DNA of 64,000 bases from Anoplopoma fimbria (lineage: Eukaryota; Chordata; Actinopteri; Perciformes; Anoplopomatidae): contig NC_072464.1 of NCBI RefSeq assembly GCF_027596085.1, forward strand, positions 17,497,624-17,561,623, given 5' to 3'. Shown here in pieces: positions 43,540-57,339 of the stretch (the stretch's first letter is position 1; each line of letters begins with the position of its first letter). The position numbers were made by a program, and so were the translations under genes. The notes under the pieces are model-generated. The model was not told the DNA's origin. It worked only from the letters and a program-made list of their open reading frames with translations, and ran no database searches.

Positions 43540-43577
43540 TGTCTCTGCTCTGCGACCCACTGAAACCCGTACTTCCA

Positions 43578-43585
43578 CCTTTTAT
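43578..43585 (-). promoter_or_regulatory. Possible TATA box of the GIMAP gene
   Basis: ATAAAAGG on the minus strand, about 40-46 nt before the ATG at 43539. If used, the 5' leader would be only 10-15 nt, so a further upstream promoter is equally possible. Confidence 0.25.
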
Positions 43586-43589
43586 TCCG

Positions 43590-46500
43590 TCACATATTTC
43601 TTCAAAGACCTCATGTAAATGTATACCTGTGCATTAATGTGTAACTCAGCTTTCTGTTTGATAAGCGGTCAAAGTCCTGCCAACCCAACCAGTCATAAAC
43701 GTATATAAACATAAACATATTATCTCTCTATTAGGAGAGATATCAGATGTAATTATCACTAACAGTGAACACATTCCGAACAGTGTGTGTACAGTTAACT
43801 ATAATGGCACTGACATGTTTTCTCAATCTTCTCCTGTGTTTCTCTATCTGTTCTTCTTCCTGCTTTGAGGTGTGCTGAGCTCAGTTGGGGAAAAAAGGTG
43901 ATGTCATATTTTTTCTGTGCACCAATCAGGGCTGAGTAACATTTGACCCCAGTTGAAAAGTTTCAGTCTAAGCTGATTAAACCACACCCACACAGTCCTG
44001 ATGTAGGTTTTTTTCTAAATTAGACCAGTTTTTAAATTTATTTTTTAAACAAGCTTATTTAGTCATGAATATTTGATGTTGTACAGAAAAAAGCTTCTGA
44101 CTTTAAACCAAGGTTCTCCGAGCCTTTAAAGAAGACAAATCAAGATGTTTGAACAGCAAGTCTAGCATAAAAAAAAAGCAAGAATCACACTTTTTTTTAG
44201 CTTCCTCAGAAAGCCTTTTTATTCAGGTTCAAATTCAGAGTTAATGCCACAGCTGTTGCATTGCCAGTCTGCAAAAGAGTCCCTGAGTTAGAATTAACTC
44301 GATTCAGTGACTGTGCAATAGCGCACATCATGCAAAAAGTAATTGACTACAGTAAGAAAACGAGGATTAATTACAAAGTCGGACAAATGCTTTGTAAGCA
44401 TCATCTGTTAATGCCTACATCGTCCTGTCTGCGGCTTTAATTAGAAGAGAGGCATCACTGAAGGCAATTACAGCTCCAAACCTGAAAGGTGAGCCAGTGT
44501 CACGTAGAACCTCTGCAGATCATTTCGTTAAGTGAACCCCGGAGGCCAGCTCAGTTTAAATCATCTTCTCCCGTAACTTTTCCAACAGTGGTACATTTGG
44601 TTGTAGCCTGAACGCCAGCCTGTCATTCAAAATAACTATTGCAAAAAAAAAAACATAAAAACCCAGAAGAGCATTGCTGCGTTTCTAAAAGTGATCATAA
44701 TCATTTACATTATGTACATATTTATAGTGTCTCTCAACATCCTGTCACACGTCCTGTGAGAATATATTCAAAATGTCCTCAAGACATTTGATGGACGATT
44801 GGTTGATGTGTCATTCAAAAGGTCTACTGCAAAAGAACGGCTACAATTTCTAAAAGTGAATGTGACAGTCACCATTTACCTTATGTACATTTCTTTTAGT
44901 TTACACGTCTCTTCATACTGTCACGCTATCTTAATGGAAAATTGTGGATGTGTAATAAATGACGGAGGATGGATGTAAATGTGCGTCTTTGAAAATGGTT
45001 CTGTTGATGAATGAGACAAGATGGAGGGAGGAAACGATTGAAACACGTTTTTGTATGGATTCAGCTTCCCCTGGACTCACACTGAGCTATATATAGTCTT
45101 TGTATCTCACCTACTGTGCAAACAGACAAACTCACACAAATCCAAATAAGTCAAAAGAGTAAGAGTTGCTTTGTGATTAAATCCTTTAATATTCTCAAGT
45201 GTTTTAGTTGAAGAAAACATAAAAATAGCCTTAGAAAACAAAACAAAAGCTGACACAAGAAGTGCCACTAACTCAATTATCTTTGAGATTAAAAAAAAAG
45301 TCATTGAATTGTGTCAATTTGTTATGTTTTTGATTCCATTGGAGATCTCAGAAAAAACAGCAACCACAAGTTACATTTATATTCCTTTACTGAATAAAAA
45401 ACATCCAGTGTAAAACGTTTTTCCAAATACTTTGCTGAACTTCTCAGAATTCTTCTTGCTTCTGAATATGATGTTTACTGAATGACAGGATGAGTTGGAC
45501 TGCATTGGTATCTGATCAGATCTCTTGAGAAAAAAAGATAGCAGGCCCAGATACTAAAACCGTAAACAAAATATATGTAAAGCAACTCAAAGTATCTTCT
45601 TGTAGAAAATGTGAACTGATTACAGAGTTTTTTGTGCACTAGAGCAGACTTTATAGTCTCATTTCTTTTTAATTGTTAATTAACTTTAGAACAAGTTGCT
45701 TGGCAACTAATTCGAGCAACTTGCTTGCTATACAGGAGGACATCTTTCAATTTTACCTTCACTACCAGAGGGGCTCAGTTAGCGTCTACATTTTCACACA
45801 AAATTGAAGCAGCACTGTCTATTAAGGCTTGTATGAAATCGGTCTGGTTTGAGAAAACTCTACATAGAGGATGTACACAACGTATTGCTGCAAACAAAAT
45901 ATATGACTAAAACTGGCTTTTAACACTGGAAAAGATCCACTCATGTACTGCAGCAGCCAAAGTTTAATTTGTTGGAGTTGAAAACCAAGTCTGGGATGAC
46001 TGAATTTAAAACTGTGAAATGTATGGAGCTGTTCAACAACAGTGGCTAGGACATCCAGAGAAACAAAGCTGCCTGTGAGCAGCTTCCTTTATCCAACAAA
46101 CTATGTATGGGCACATGGAAGCAACAAACCAACAACTCTCTAGCTTTCCACTTAAAAGATAGCTTTCAATAATTAATTCGCTTTGGTAATCTACCCAAAT
46201 GAATGCACACTGCTCCTTCATTCACTGTAATGTGAGGAAGAGGGTGAGGTCTCTCATAATGCAGAGGTGAGAGGTGGGTGCTGTTTTAAAGGGGTGGCGA
46301 ATGGGCAATCCCTTGCCTGAGCAAGCTTGATTTAAGGCAAAGGTTAAAACATCACTACTTCAGTCTATGTCTGGAAAGAAAAATTATATGCCAACAGCTG
46401 CGAGGCTACGTGGAGACAGTCGATGACCTTTTTCTGGAATCTGGTTACACTGAAATAAATCACAGCAGAGCAGTGTGCACTGAATTTAAATTGTCGACTA

Positions 46501-47977
46501 TGGCATCAGAGGAGGAGAGTGCTAGGTTGAACTGCTTCAGTGTCTAGACTGTGAATGCTGGATGAATTAACGTCACATTTAGGGGGAAAAAAAAAAGCAA
46601 AACAATGTTTTAAAAATGATTGATAATATGTATGCAAATTCCTATTTGTGTAAAGCAGGTCAAAATAGGAATAGAAACTGGGGGGGAAAAAAATAAAAAA
46701 TAAAAAAATGTGTCAATGGATCCGTGGGTGTCTGTGCTGCGGGCTACAAATGAGACCTGTAAGAGATGGAGACCTTGATGAGGACAGTTTTCACATTCAG
46801 AGCCCTTGCTTTAGTTTAGCAGACACCAGCCTGTCCATGTCCAGATGTTAAGGGGTCAGTTCACCAAAATCATGAGTTCAAAAACAAAAAAAAGATTCTC
46901 CCTGGAGCTGATGAGGACCTTGTGTTTTGAGATCTCTCCCATAAGACTTCTGCTGGTAACCCAATACAATAGAGGTGGACTGAATGTCACTGGATCTCAA
47001 ATTTCTTATTCAAAATGATACAGGAAAAACTGTAATGTCCATTTCAAGAAACAATCGGATAATCCAATGTGGTCGTTTTTTTAACTAATATTATAATCAT
47101 ATTCTCTTTAAAACCGACGAATAGAAACTGATGAAAGTTTTCAGAAATGATGAAGCGTTAACAGAGACATTTGTTTCTGGAAAGACACACTGCTGTTAAG
47201 TTTTCAAATGTACTTTTACAGTATCTCACTCAGCTTCACTGTATTGGAGGAGTAGTAGGAGTGTCAGTGGTGGCTATCTCAGACCCAGTTAAAAGCAAAT
47301 GTTTTGTGATTTGGGTGAACAGACCCTTTAACGGTAAGGAAAGCAGGCTGGGCCTCAAGGCACCGGTTCCCATTACAAGTCCCACTAAGTGAAATAAAGG
47401 GAGTGAGATGTCCTGCGTGTTACAGAAACGCATTGCCTTCTGGATGGTTCCGGTTAAAAAGATCAGATACGGATCGGTTTGGGTTCTGTGGACAAAAAAA
47501 AAAAAAAAAAAACGAGCACGTCACCCCTTCCCTGATCGGCTGATGAATCTGATCACAGGAAGTGAGCGGAGCAGGAAATGGGCTGACTGGCTGTCCATGT
47601 GACCTCGGACAGGTTAGGAGCTTAAACTTGGGTGTTACCGGGATTTAATGGAACTTGGATGTCGACAGTGGGATTAAGAAAGATGCAGGGGAATACAGTG
47701 CTGCATCTCCACCTCCTTCTGTTCTGTGTTACAACAGAGAGCTTGAACCCCAGACCCTCCATGCTCTCTCTCTCTCTCTCAATCTCTCACTCTAGTGCCA
47801 TTAGTATTTCTAACTCTGGTCTCCATCACGTTTTCACAGCTGGGTCTCCTCCCCCTGCCTACCAACTGACTCAACAGTAGGAGGAGAATAGAGTTGGGGT
47901 AGGGGTGAGATACCGCAGGGTGACCGCACAGAAACGGCTGTACACGGAGGGGCGGGGGGGGGGGGGGGTGACACACT
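43590..47977. other. Intergenic region and probable long agpat3 3' UTR
   Basis: No coding sequence is supported on either strand. Minus-strand AATAAA strings (for example 44217-44222) could end an agpat3 3' UTR of up to 3.7 kb. It contains an A-run (about 47491-47510), a CT microsatellite (about 47764-47781) and a G-run (about 47951-47969), which in a transcript would read as a C-run just behind the stop codon. Confidence 0.4.
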
Positions 47978-50900
47978 TTAGTTTTCTTTCTTGGCCTCCG
48001 GGGTGCCGTAACTGGAGCCTGTTTTCTTCACCTCGGTGACCCCTATGAGGCGGCGGATAGCTATCGAGGCTGTGGAGAGAGCAAAGGGGAAAAAGAAAGA
48101 GTGGAGCAAATGAGGACAGCGATTCAAACTTTTAACAAAACTCAGTCCCTTTTTTTAACAACCTCCTGGTCAATTGATAAGAGGATGGAAGCTGATATTA
48201 TATTTCATTCTAAGCGCAGAGTTCACCTACCTATGATGAGGAAAATGATAAAGCCAATGATGAGTAGGGGGGAGCCGCTGACGACCACTCCACAAGCAAA
48301 GTTGATGAGGGGCGAAAGCAGCAGGGTGGCCCAAAACAGGAAGTTCAGCAGTGTCCATGGTCTGCGACGGGGGATTATTGTGGGTCCGGGGTACTTGCCT
48401 TCCTTTTTGTAATATTCCTGTAAGGCATCCTGAGCAGGACAGGAAGAAGAATTGTGTTTTTTTATTTTTATTAACAACCTGAGACAAAGTAACCTTGCTT
48501 ATTCTAGATATAAACATACTGTCCAGGCTGGAACAGATGATCAAACACAATGTCTCAAGGGCGAGAGATGCATTTGGGGTCATTAAGGAAGTTTGCACTT
48601 TCATACTATAAGGATCCAATACATGTCCAGTCAGCATGCAAACAGCTCGAATAGTTACTTCTCATCAGTGCGCAACAAGTGAGTTAAGGTATGTGAAAGT
48701 GTTCCCTGAGGTTAATTAGGCGACTACTAGAATTTGAATTGTTCCCCTAGTTTACCTTCTCCTGGTAGAGCTTGTGCAGCCAGATTGCACATTCTTTCTC
48801 ATCAGCTGGTATGTCCTCCACAGGGAACCGTCTGGTTGGGGGAAAAAACCAAAAAACATTGTCGTAAACTGGGAACGGACCTTGAGATTCCTGAAACTAC
48901 AACGGTTAGACACTAGTTGACCAATAGTCACAGATTTTATTCGTCTCAACATTGAGAAACTTGCACATAATGAACACCTGAGTAAAACACAAAAGGACAG
49001 TTTAAACCGCTGATCTATGCTGTAATTGAAATGCACGGAGAGCTGAAGGTGAATGACCTTTTAAAGAATGCTGTGAACTTCAGTTGCACTGAAACCTGAT
49101 GAACTGGATTGGCACAGCACACATTTTACTACTTGGTTACAAAGTTTTTTTAATCCCCTGCCTCTTATACAGTCGAAAATGCTGGATCGGGTATTTGGGA
49201 GTGTGTGAGTTTATTCAACGATCCGATATCACGCCATCATTTAATCCATCGGCTCATTTACGTTACAGAAGAAGAACACATTTCACTCGCTGCCTGATCT
49301 GTACTGCATGTTCAAACTAAACTCTTGTGCACCTCATTTTCATTCTGATAATGCTAAAAAGGCAACGTACAGAAGTTACAGTAAATTATACATATAATAT
49401 AATATATTATCACATTATCTATTTATTATATTTATTACATTAGGAATATTTCTTTTAAACATTTTTTGTAACAAATGAGGACATTCAGCTCACATTTCAT
49501 GAAAGAATATAACTCAAATAATAATATAATGGACAAGAAGATGTAACATACAGTGCAACAGAAAATATTTCATGATAATGTAAAATCACTTGTGGCCTGT
49601 TATGATGGTTTCTCGCCACCAGGGGGCTCCCTCACCTAAAACTCTTCCACGCTGCAACATAGATCATCTATTCTTCTGCTGAGGGATTTCTTTGAATTTA
49701 CTGGCATGTTTAATTAACTACTCTACTGAACAAGGTTACTTCAAGACAAAAAAATACCTTCCTGTATTTTCCTTTTTCTCTTATTTGTTTCATTGAGCAC
49801 AATGAAGAAACACTACCTCTCTAAGTTTTGCTGCCCAGACAAAAGACTGTGCTTGTCCCATCCCGATCTGTTTCTGTCTCATGGCCAGCTCATTACTCAA
49901 TAGCAATGTCCCGTTCAATAGAGGTATTGTTCTGAAACCATAAATGTGCAGCGCAGCACTCTTACACTCCCTTTAATTGTTATGGGACAAAAATGCAGTC
50001 GGTAGGAGGCCTAAAGGTTTAAACAAAAGGTTTTACAATCAGTGATGATTCACAGGTAAGCAGAGAGTATCAGTGAAACTCACCTAACACTCAGGTCAGC
50101 TTTGTATTTCTTGCCGTTGACGATGCCCAGGAGAGTAGGAGTTTGGTTGTCTTTGAAGTTCAGAGTCACATCGTAGACAGCGGTTACTGTAATTGAAAGA
50201 GAAGATAAAGAATGAACGACTCATATGTGAACTGAGCCTGATGAGCTTTGTGCATGTTTTTACACTCTACCTGTGCCCTTAAGACACTGCATTGTGGTGG
50301 TGAATCCTTTGGTTCGGGGTAGTAGGTGGTATTTGAGTTTGGGCAGGCCTTTACTCTCAGCGACCTGCATACTGATTTCGTGCTTCTGCTCTGTGAAGCG
50401 GGTTCCCTCGCAGTACAGCAGGAACTGTGGAGGGAGATGAGATGTGTTAATGTGCGCGCACACACCTTTAAAAAAATAAATAAAAAAAAGAATCACACAA
50501 GACTTATGGTGAACTCCTTTCCTTTGTCCTATCAGCTACCCTTCTTCCGCTTCATGGATCAATTCACCTCATTGTAACACTATGCTGAAATAAAGTTGCT
50601 ATCTTATCTCAATGTGCAGGTGGATGGCAACTCCCCTCAGTGTTTGGCTTGTTAATCTGAACACATACAAACTATGTCATCAGCAGTGGCCTAATGCTTG
50701 ACTTAAGGGGTAATTAGATCAACTGCTGATCTGCCTAATCTCAGCCGGTGAACTCGTCGAGTCGCGGTGAAATTCTGAAACACACGGAGCTTTACACCTT
50801 CAGTAAAAAAGGTGCACAAACAAACAGCAGGGCCTGCTGCCTCCAGGTAAGATGCCACGAATGTAAGCCACTTGCTTGTTTAAACAGCAAAAGAGCTATT

Positions 50901-52867
50901 TAGCCTGGAGCTGTTTATGCACAGTGGAACGTTCTGTTCATGAGGTTTCACAGAAAAAAAGAAAAGAAAGAGGAAAAAAAGAAACACACAGCCTCCTGTT
51001 GAGAGCTCTTAATACAGCTGGTGTACTGTAGGACGTGTGTGTGTGTATATCAAGACACACAAGTAGAGCTCGAGTAGAGAGAAACTGTGTCAAAGGGCAG
51101 CGTCTGCATTTACTCATATTTTATCCCTATGAATCTGTAAAAACTGACATTATGTGATTCAATTCCCATTTATAATAGCTTGGATCTTACTTTTCTAGTT
51201 TTTACATAGTTGTTGTTATTGGTAGTAATAACATTTAATTCACCAAGTTAACAGCTGAATATAGAATCACAAGCTGTCATAAAATTAAAACAGGTTTTTA
51301 GTCAGTAAAAATAGTTTGGAAGACAAAAAGCTCAGTCAAAAGGTAATGTCACACCAAAACTGCTCAATTCAAAAAGTTTAGTGGCTGAGTTTATGGTTGA
51401 CCTCTGACCTACTCTTCTGGGTATGTAGTTGTGCTCACACAGTTTCCTCTGCGCACTGAGGAATGGAATTATTACTCAATGTATCTTACATTTCACTGAC
51501 ATGATGGAGTCAAGTAACTACGTGTCTGATTGTTTCTAAGAAGTCTACTCTGAGACTGGGCGAGAGTTGAGTGATTGCAAAAGTACATGCTATTGTTTTT
51601 TTTTGCAAATGGATGTGTAGCAGCAGGACTCTAAGCAAACTGCTAATCCTTACACACAGCTTACTACTGCACGTCGACACTCACAACAGGAAACAGACAA
51701 ACAGTACGTCTGACGTGTACCTACCCACATATATTCAGGATAGTCTTTGAGCCTGCTTAGTCCCTTGAAGACAGTCTTTCGGTCCTCCTCCCACTTTCTT
51801 TTGCAGAACACTATTTCTAGGAAGTACCATGTCCAGCCAATCAGAGGAACCTTCAGTAGCTCGTGTTTGGCTAGCACTTTTGAACTCTGTAGAGGGAGGA
51901 TGGGTACATGTGTATCAGGATTGAAGTCTGACTACCACAAGTGATTAATTGGAAACATTTTTGCTACATTACTAACCCCTAGGATGCCGAATCGTTCGCA
52001 CATGGTCCAGCCACACAGGAAGTCGATCTCGTAGTTGTGGTTGAGGATGGTGATGACATGCTCTTTGCCAAACTTGTCCACCGTAGCTTGGTCAGTGTAT
52101 AGGGTGCATTCTGTGCCTGACCACCACTCCAGCAGCATCACCAGCTCTGCACAGAGACGACAACACATCACGTTCACTGGGAATTTGTCGACAACACTTC
52201 ATTATTTATAGTATTGACTGTGAGAAATATGCTAAGTGCCAATTTACAGCGTTCTCCTTTATAAACATGTCAGGTTTGCAGATTAATATAACACAGATTC
52301 ATGCTACAAATGAGTTGCTCATAGTGACAACGTCACAGAGAATTATGTGTACCCGCTGCGGGACCAATAAAGGATTATCTTATCTTATCTTATCATCAGC
52401 CAACTTTGTGGCTGTATGGAACTTTTTTGTGTAAATGTATGTCTGTTTGAGCCTCAGCTGCTCTCATTAACCCACACGGGCAGCCACTGCCCACCAAACA
52501 GATGTATGGACTTAGATTTATCTCAGAGCAAAAAGGAAATTGAATAATTGAAATGCGCACCTCAGGTAGCCAGGTCAAGTGTGATGATTTTTATTTTATT
52601 TTTTTTACAATTTTTGAAATATTAAATTTTGTTTTGCTTTAAAGAAAACTGTAACATATAGCAACAACATAGGAGTATAATGTACTCACGACTCCAGAGG
52701 GAGTAGGAGAGCCGGCAGTTGATTTTGCGATAGAGTTGTTTGTTGATTGGCCAGAGGATGCAGGTGAGGAGCTGAATGAAGTTTATGATGAGGCCGCTCA
52801 CCACAAACACAAAGCCCATCAGCAGCTGCAGGATGAACAGGCTCTTCAGGTTGGCCAGCAGAGCCAT
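47978..52867 (-). CDS. agpat3: 1-acylglycerol-3-phosphate O-acyltransferase 3 (LPAAT-gamma)
   Basis: It transfers an acyl chain from acyl-CoA to the sn-2 position of lysophosphatidic acid and related lysophospholipids, in the ER and Golgi membrane. Eight coding exons join in frame: 52867-52690, 52146-51977, 51886-51725, 50424-50271, 50186-50084, 48831-48756, 48429-48231 and 48069-47978, giving 377 residues (human AGPAT3 is about the same). Catalytic motifs: NHNYEID (HX4D, His96-Asp101) and EGTR (176-179). There is an N-terminal membrane segment (residues about 11-38) and two hydrophobic segments near the C-terminus (about 307-348). The end reads RRLIGVTEVKK...KKEN. All borders are GT-AG with matching phases. 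The start is the first ATG of its exon and matches the family N-terminus. The product name rests on clear resemblance to vertebrate AGPAT3. Confidence 0.95.
52345..52396 (+). repeat. LINE/SINE 3' tail
   Basis: GCGGGACCAATAAAGGATTATC followed by CTTAT repeats, in an agpat3 intron. It is the reverse orientation of the GATAAG tails in the OR cluster. Confidence 0.6.
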
Positions 52868-52920
52868 AGCTGAGGAGCCTGGAGAGCTGGGTGGGCTCCT
52901 CTCTATACACTATGACCAAC
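52868..52920 (-). other. agpat3: agpat3 5' UTR part of the first coding exon
   Basis: The acceptor CCTCTCTCAG ends at 52921, leaving a leader of 53 nt before the ATG in this exon. Confidence 0.7.
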
Positions 52921-53162
52921 CTGAGAGAGGGCAGGAAGAGAACAGGCAGTTTCCACAGCAGTTAAAAACAACTTTACTGAGAGATGTTGGGGGGAAAAAA
53001 AGGAGCACTAAGGAGGAGGCTATAAATAAAAGGGAGGACAGGGTGGCAAACAATTCATGATTGATGGAACAGTGTGGACACATTTATGTGGTCTGTTTAG
53101 GTCTGTGGTTCTGCAGGCAAATGTGCTTTAAGTCATTTTAAAAACAGCAGTGTCTCTTACCA

Positions 53163-53219
53163 CGGTGGGATCCTTTTACAAGCCTCGTCTACACGGTCCT
53201 TCAGCCAATACTACAGACC
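53163..53219 (-). other. agpat3: Probable agpat3 5' UTR exon
   Basis: Bounded by an acceptor (pyrimidine tract then CATCAG) near 53220 and a donor (CACCGTG then GTAAGA) near 53162. A second AG eight bases inside (GTAG/TATTGG) offers an alternative acceptor. No ATG for the main frame. Confidence 0.55.
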
Positions 53220-53224
53220 TGATG

Positions 53225-56200
53225 GAGACAGAATAAGAGGGTGAGCTAACAGTTCATCAAACAGGTTGAATTTTGGTAGCTAATAGCTATTGCTGATAGC
53301 CAATAGCTATAGAATTGTCTTAGCACACCTTGAATGGACTGTTCCCACATCTGCACCAAAGCCCATTAACGTGTAGGTCAAGCCAGTTTAAAGCTGTTCT
53401 GAGAGACTTTTCTAATCTGAGTTGTCCTTTTGCAGATCTGTGGTCAACCAATCCACTTCTGCCAACTGGGCCTCCAGCTGCTTTGCTTTACATTGTAAGT
53501 AGCAAGATGTTTTAGTGACGGCATCAACTATCATTATTAGATTAAATGGCTAAAAATCATAGCGCTATATGCCAAAAATGCATTTAATTTGTTTTGAAAG
53601 TTATTTTATTAAAACAAATGTACATGATCAGTGCTACATGAAATATAAAATAGATGTACAAAACAAGAATCCAGTCAGAAATTGCTTAAAAAGTGAATCA
53701 AACTATGCTTGATTTGATTCACCAGAACAAACAACTTTCAAAGCAGCAATACTGCACTCAAAGTTTAAGTCCATTGTGAAAGATTATTATTATTATACTG
53801 TACGATTAACTATTAGCAACATCAACATATGTACAGCCTCCTGCATTCACTGACACAACTGTGTCAGCAAATCAGCGAAAAAAAGAAAAAACAGGCCATC
53901 TGGTGTTTGCTTTTTAAAACAACAGCCTGCACGCTGGCCAACAAGGGAAAGACAGAAACATGGTGGGCCTGCGTGTCACACTGACATAACAGTCTCTACC
54001 CACAGACACTGTCTTGTTCACATAGCGTCTGTGATTGTTGCTTTAATTATTGTAAAAAAGTGTTACAAATATATTTCTCAAGTGCAGTGCAATGAGTACA
54101 TTCCTAAAACAGCCAAATAGTAACCCGAGTTCTCTCTATCCTGACAAAAAAGCCTCTAAACGCAGATGACCAGAAATCCAAGACGCCTCAACTCAAGTCT
54201 GCATCATACTCAATTAGGTACTATATCATCTGATCCGGTGCAATCAATCCCTCTCAAACACTGCAATAAAAACACACAGAATATAACACAGTAGCCTAGG
54301 AGTGAAGGAAATTAAATCTTACATTAATTTCCACCGCACTGCAGCTCAGTCTCTTGGGCAAGCAAACATAAAATGTTTCCTTAATCTCTGTGGTTGGGAC
54401 ACACTGAAGTGTTGAAACACGCTCACGTGTGCATGCGTGTCATCTATCGCCTGATGGATTATCAGTCCAAACATCCACAGTTGTTACAGATGTGACATTT
54501 GTTCCTACTTGGAGAGAGTGGCTGAATGGGCGGGGGAAAAGTCACACTGGTGCATATTTATCCCGTGGCTCCTGTTACAAATTTAGAAGGGTGGCAAGCT
54601 ACAACACTGAAGAGTCAAAGAGGGGAGTATGTTGTGAATACAAAATGCAACAAGAGATACATAGGATTTAGTTTCAGTCAGCTTGATAATGAAGAAAAGA
54701 AGTAGGTGAATGCGCCATTGACAATAAAACATAAAAGCGTAGTGGGTAGTAAATTCTTGAAAAGCTATGTAGCCTATTTATCTGTATTTGTTTAAAATAA
54801 GACTGCTCATCTATATATTTTGTTTAAAGTTGTTTAATTTAGGAAACACTATTAACCAGATCTGGAACAACAAATAATTGCTTCAAACCATGTACTGCGG
54901 TGCCTTATATATTGGGCTATTTTTTTCCCTTTACACTCATCCACTGGTTTCATTTCTTGTCAATCCTGTATGAAAATCAACTCGTGGAAACTTAGCAAGG
55001 AAAAGATTCAACTTGGTTGTGTTTGGCCACAAGCAGCTAATAGAAATGTTCCTGGACCAAGTCTTATTTTGGCAACAAGCAGCGACTCTGTGTGAGAGCT
55101 CAGATAGACAGATAGACAGATTTCCAAAACATAAACATGAACTTTTTCTCATTTTCTTCCACATTCCCTACTTTCTGTCTCTGAACATGGAGGCATACGA
55201 CTCGGTACAACCACACATTTTCACTAGAGTTGGAAATGGAGGCCTTAAGCCACGTGTTCCTGTTACCACTGAATTTGTGGGCATTCGTGCAAATATAACT
55301 TCCCTTTGCAAAATGCAAATAACCATCAGCACTGAACATATTTGCTTTGAGAATTATGGTTAAATGGCAAAACAAGGTCTCTGGGGAACAATTTTTTCTT
55401 CTACACAAGTTATACATTATATTTATTCTTTGGTTTTATTTTAATGATACAATTAATCAGTATAGACGACCCAAAGTAAACTTCCATTTTGTTAGTTCTT
55501 GTTTTGTTTTTTTTGGCTGCATCATTGTACACAGAGCATTTCAGCAATTCAACATGGCACGCTGCAAACTTTCCAAACAGAGATTTGTCTCAAAATGACC
55601 CAACCATAAATAGCATTGCAAAGGTGGACAGCAGAAGGCTGGGGAGCATCTCGTGTTTGTTGGCTGCGCTAATGATCCCAGGTACGGTGCTGAATGTGAG
55701 TGAAGCTGCGTAAACTCCTTTTGAAGCACACGCTGGTACAACCTCCTCCACTGCCGTCCAGCGTTCAGCTGACAGCGCCGGCAGCAGCCCAGCAGGAGAG
55801 ACGCTCTGGGATGCATCAGGATATTGTAAATGAAGTATGAGCAGCAAGACGCAGATTTTAACATTCTCTGACTCTCTATATATAAGAAAATGCATGAACC
55901 AAAGAACCACAAGCACATGACGTATCAGTATATTGAAGGCGACCCTCTGACATTTAAGAGCAGACTGTGAGTCGACTCCTGATTCAGGGACCCCTCTGAT
56001 ACATTCATTTAATAGAGTCTATTGTTTGCATTTCACACCAAAATGGATAAAAATAAAATAAACTGGCAAAACTGAAAAGTTTCTGCAAACTTTTTTGCCT
56101 GGGTAAAAAAAAAATATTTCCTCTTAGTTAAACCCTAAATACTATTAACAGACCGTTTTGCCTGTTCTGTGAATCTGACTGAATCCTGAGCTGAATGTAT

Positions 56201-57237
56201 TTGGGGTTAGGGGTGTGTGTCCACCACTAATGTAAGGTTTTAGTAAAAAAAATAAAAAATATAACCCGATGCTTATGCCTGGCGGGCCGACTTGCAAAAC
56301 ATTTGTCGGGAACCCTGGTGCATGACGATACTATATTTTGGAGTGATATGAGGCATAAATACATAGAATATAACATGTAATAAGTAACACCGGAGTTTGG
56401 TTATCACTAATATCAAACTTATAACCAAGACATGTATTTTTCTGGAACAGTTAAAAAAGCAAACTTGTCAGCGCTCCCTAGTGAACAACTTTATGGGTCA
56501 GACCATTTCTAAATTATTTAAAAATCTTTATAATTTCTGTAGACCAATTTCTTTTTACTTTTTGGCTGACATGCCACGGAACTGACTTCAACACTCAATA
56601 GATAAACAATTCTGCGGTGCTCAGCGTAATTGATTGGATCAGTGTTCTATTTCAGCTATTCAGGTTATTAGTTGTGTAAGAGGAGACAGTAGAAACCCAT
56701 TTGGTTAAAAAAAGTTCACATTAAGGCCTATCAGAATATCACCACTACTGAAAAAACAAAAAAACAAAAAAAAACCCACAATGACTCCATCATTCACTTT
56801 ATCACACTAAGTAAGAATATCAACTTATCTCTGTGGTTTTGGGTTTAACCCAACTACTAATTTGGTTTGACCATAAAAACAGCCAGTGGAGATCCACCTC
56901 CCTGTGTGTACAGGCCCACCTGTAACCACACGAAGATTAGAGACGCTGACTGGGTTAAAGCTGCTTAAGGCTGGACAGCCGCTTCTGCTCTAGAGGACTG
57001 CTGAAATGTGCGTTCAAAAAAAAAACTTTAGCACAATCCTGGCAGGCACTGCGCCCTTGTCAAATCATTTTAATTCTAAAAACTTAATTTGGCTTGCAAA
57101 GGTCTACACCCCTCTTACTGATGTGAACATTTAAGCCCTGCAGTGCCATGCTGCCTTCTATCTCTGTCACAAGTTCAAATAAAACTGGTAGGGCCCGTGC
57201 TGGCCCAGTCAAACCAACTCTCTCTCATTAAACTTAC
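53225..57237 (-). other. agpat3: agpat3 5' UTR intron (no gene seen)
   Basis: About 4 kb between two probable leader exons. Overlapping open frames near 55541-55918 show no recognisable protein on either strand. Otherwise AT-rich. Confidence 0.4.
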
Positions 57238-57320
57238 CAGTAGACATAGTAGGCCATTGCCAGGACCACCAATGCCCCACAAATCCCAGTGAAGATCATC
57301 ACAGCACTCTGGTTCAGCAT
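57238..57320 (-). other. agpat3: Probable agpat3 leader exon with membrane-type upstream ORF
   Basis: An ATG at 57320 opens a frame of 27 codons up to a perfect donor (CTG/GTAAGT at 57238). The peptide starts MLNQSAVMIF and has a hydrophobic, transmembrane-like core ending in a tyrosine-rich stretch. Splicing to 53219 would end the frame after about 14 more codons. It could be an upstream ORF in the agpat3 leader, the first exon of a small separate membrane protein, or chance. The 5' border is not fixed (an AG at about 57332 is possible). Confidence 0.4.
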
Positions 57321-57339
57321 TTTGGCTCCTGGTATTTCA

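Noticed and set aside
48227..48637. 136-codon minus-strand frame over an agpat3 exon
   Set aside because: A shifted-frame shadow of the exon at 48231-48429; the true frame gives the AGPAT C-terminal region.
55541..55918. Overlapping minus-strand frames of 125 and 108 codons in the agpat3 intron
   Set aside because: Neither shows a known domain or fitting splice phase; two overlapping frames over the same bases argue for chance.
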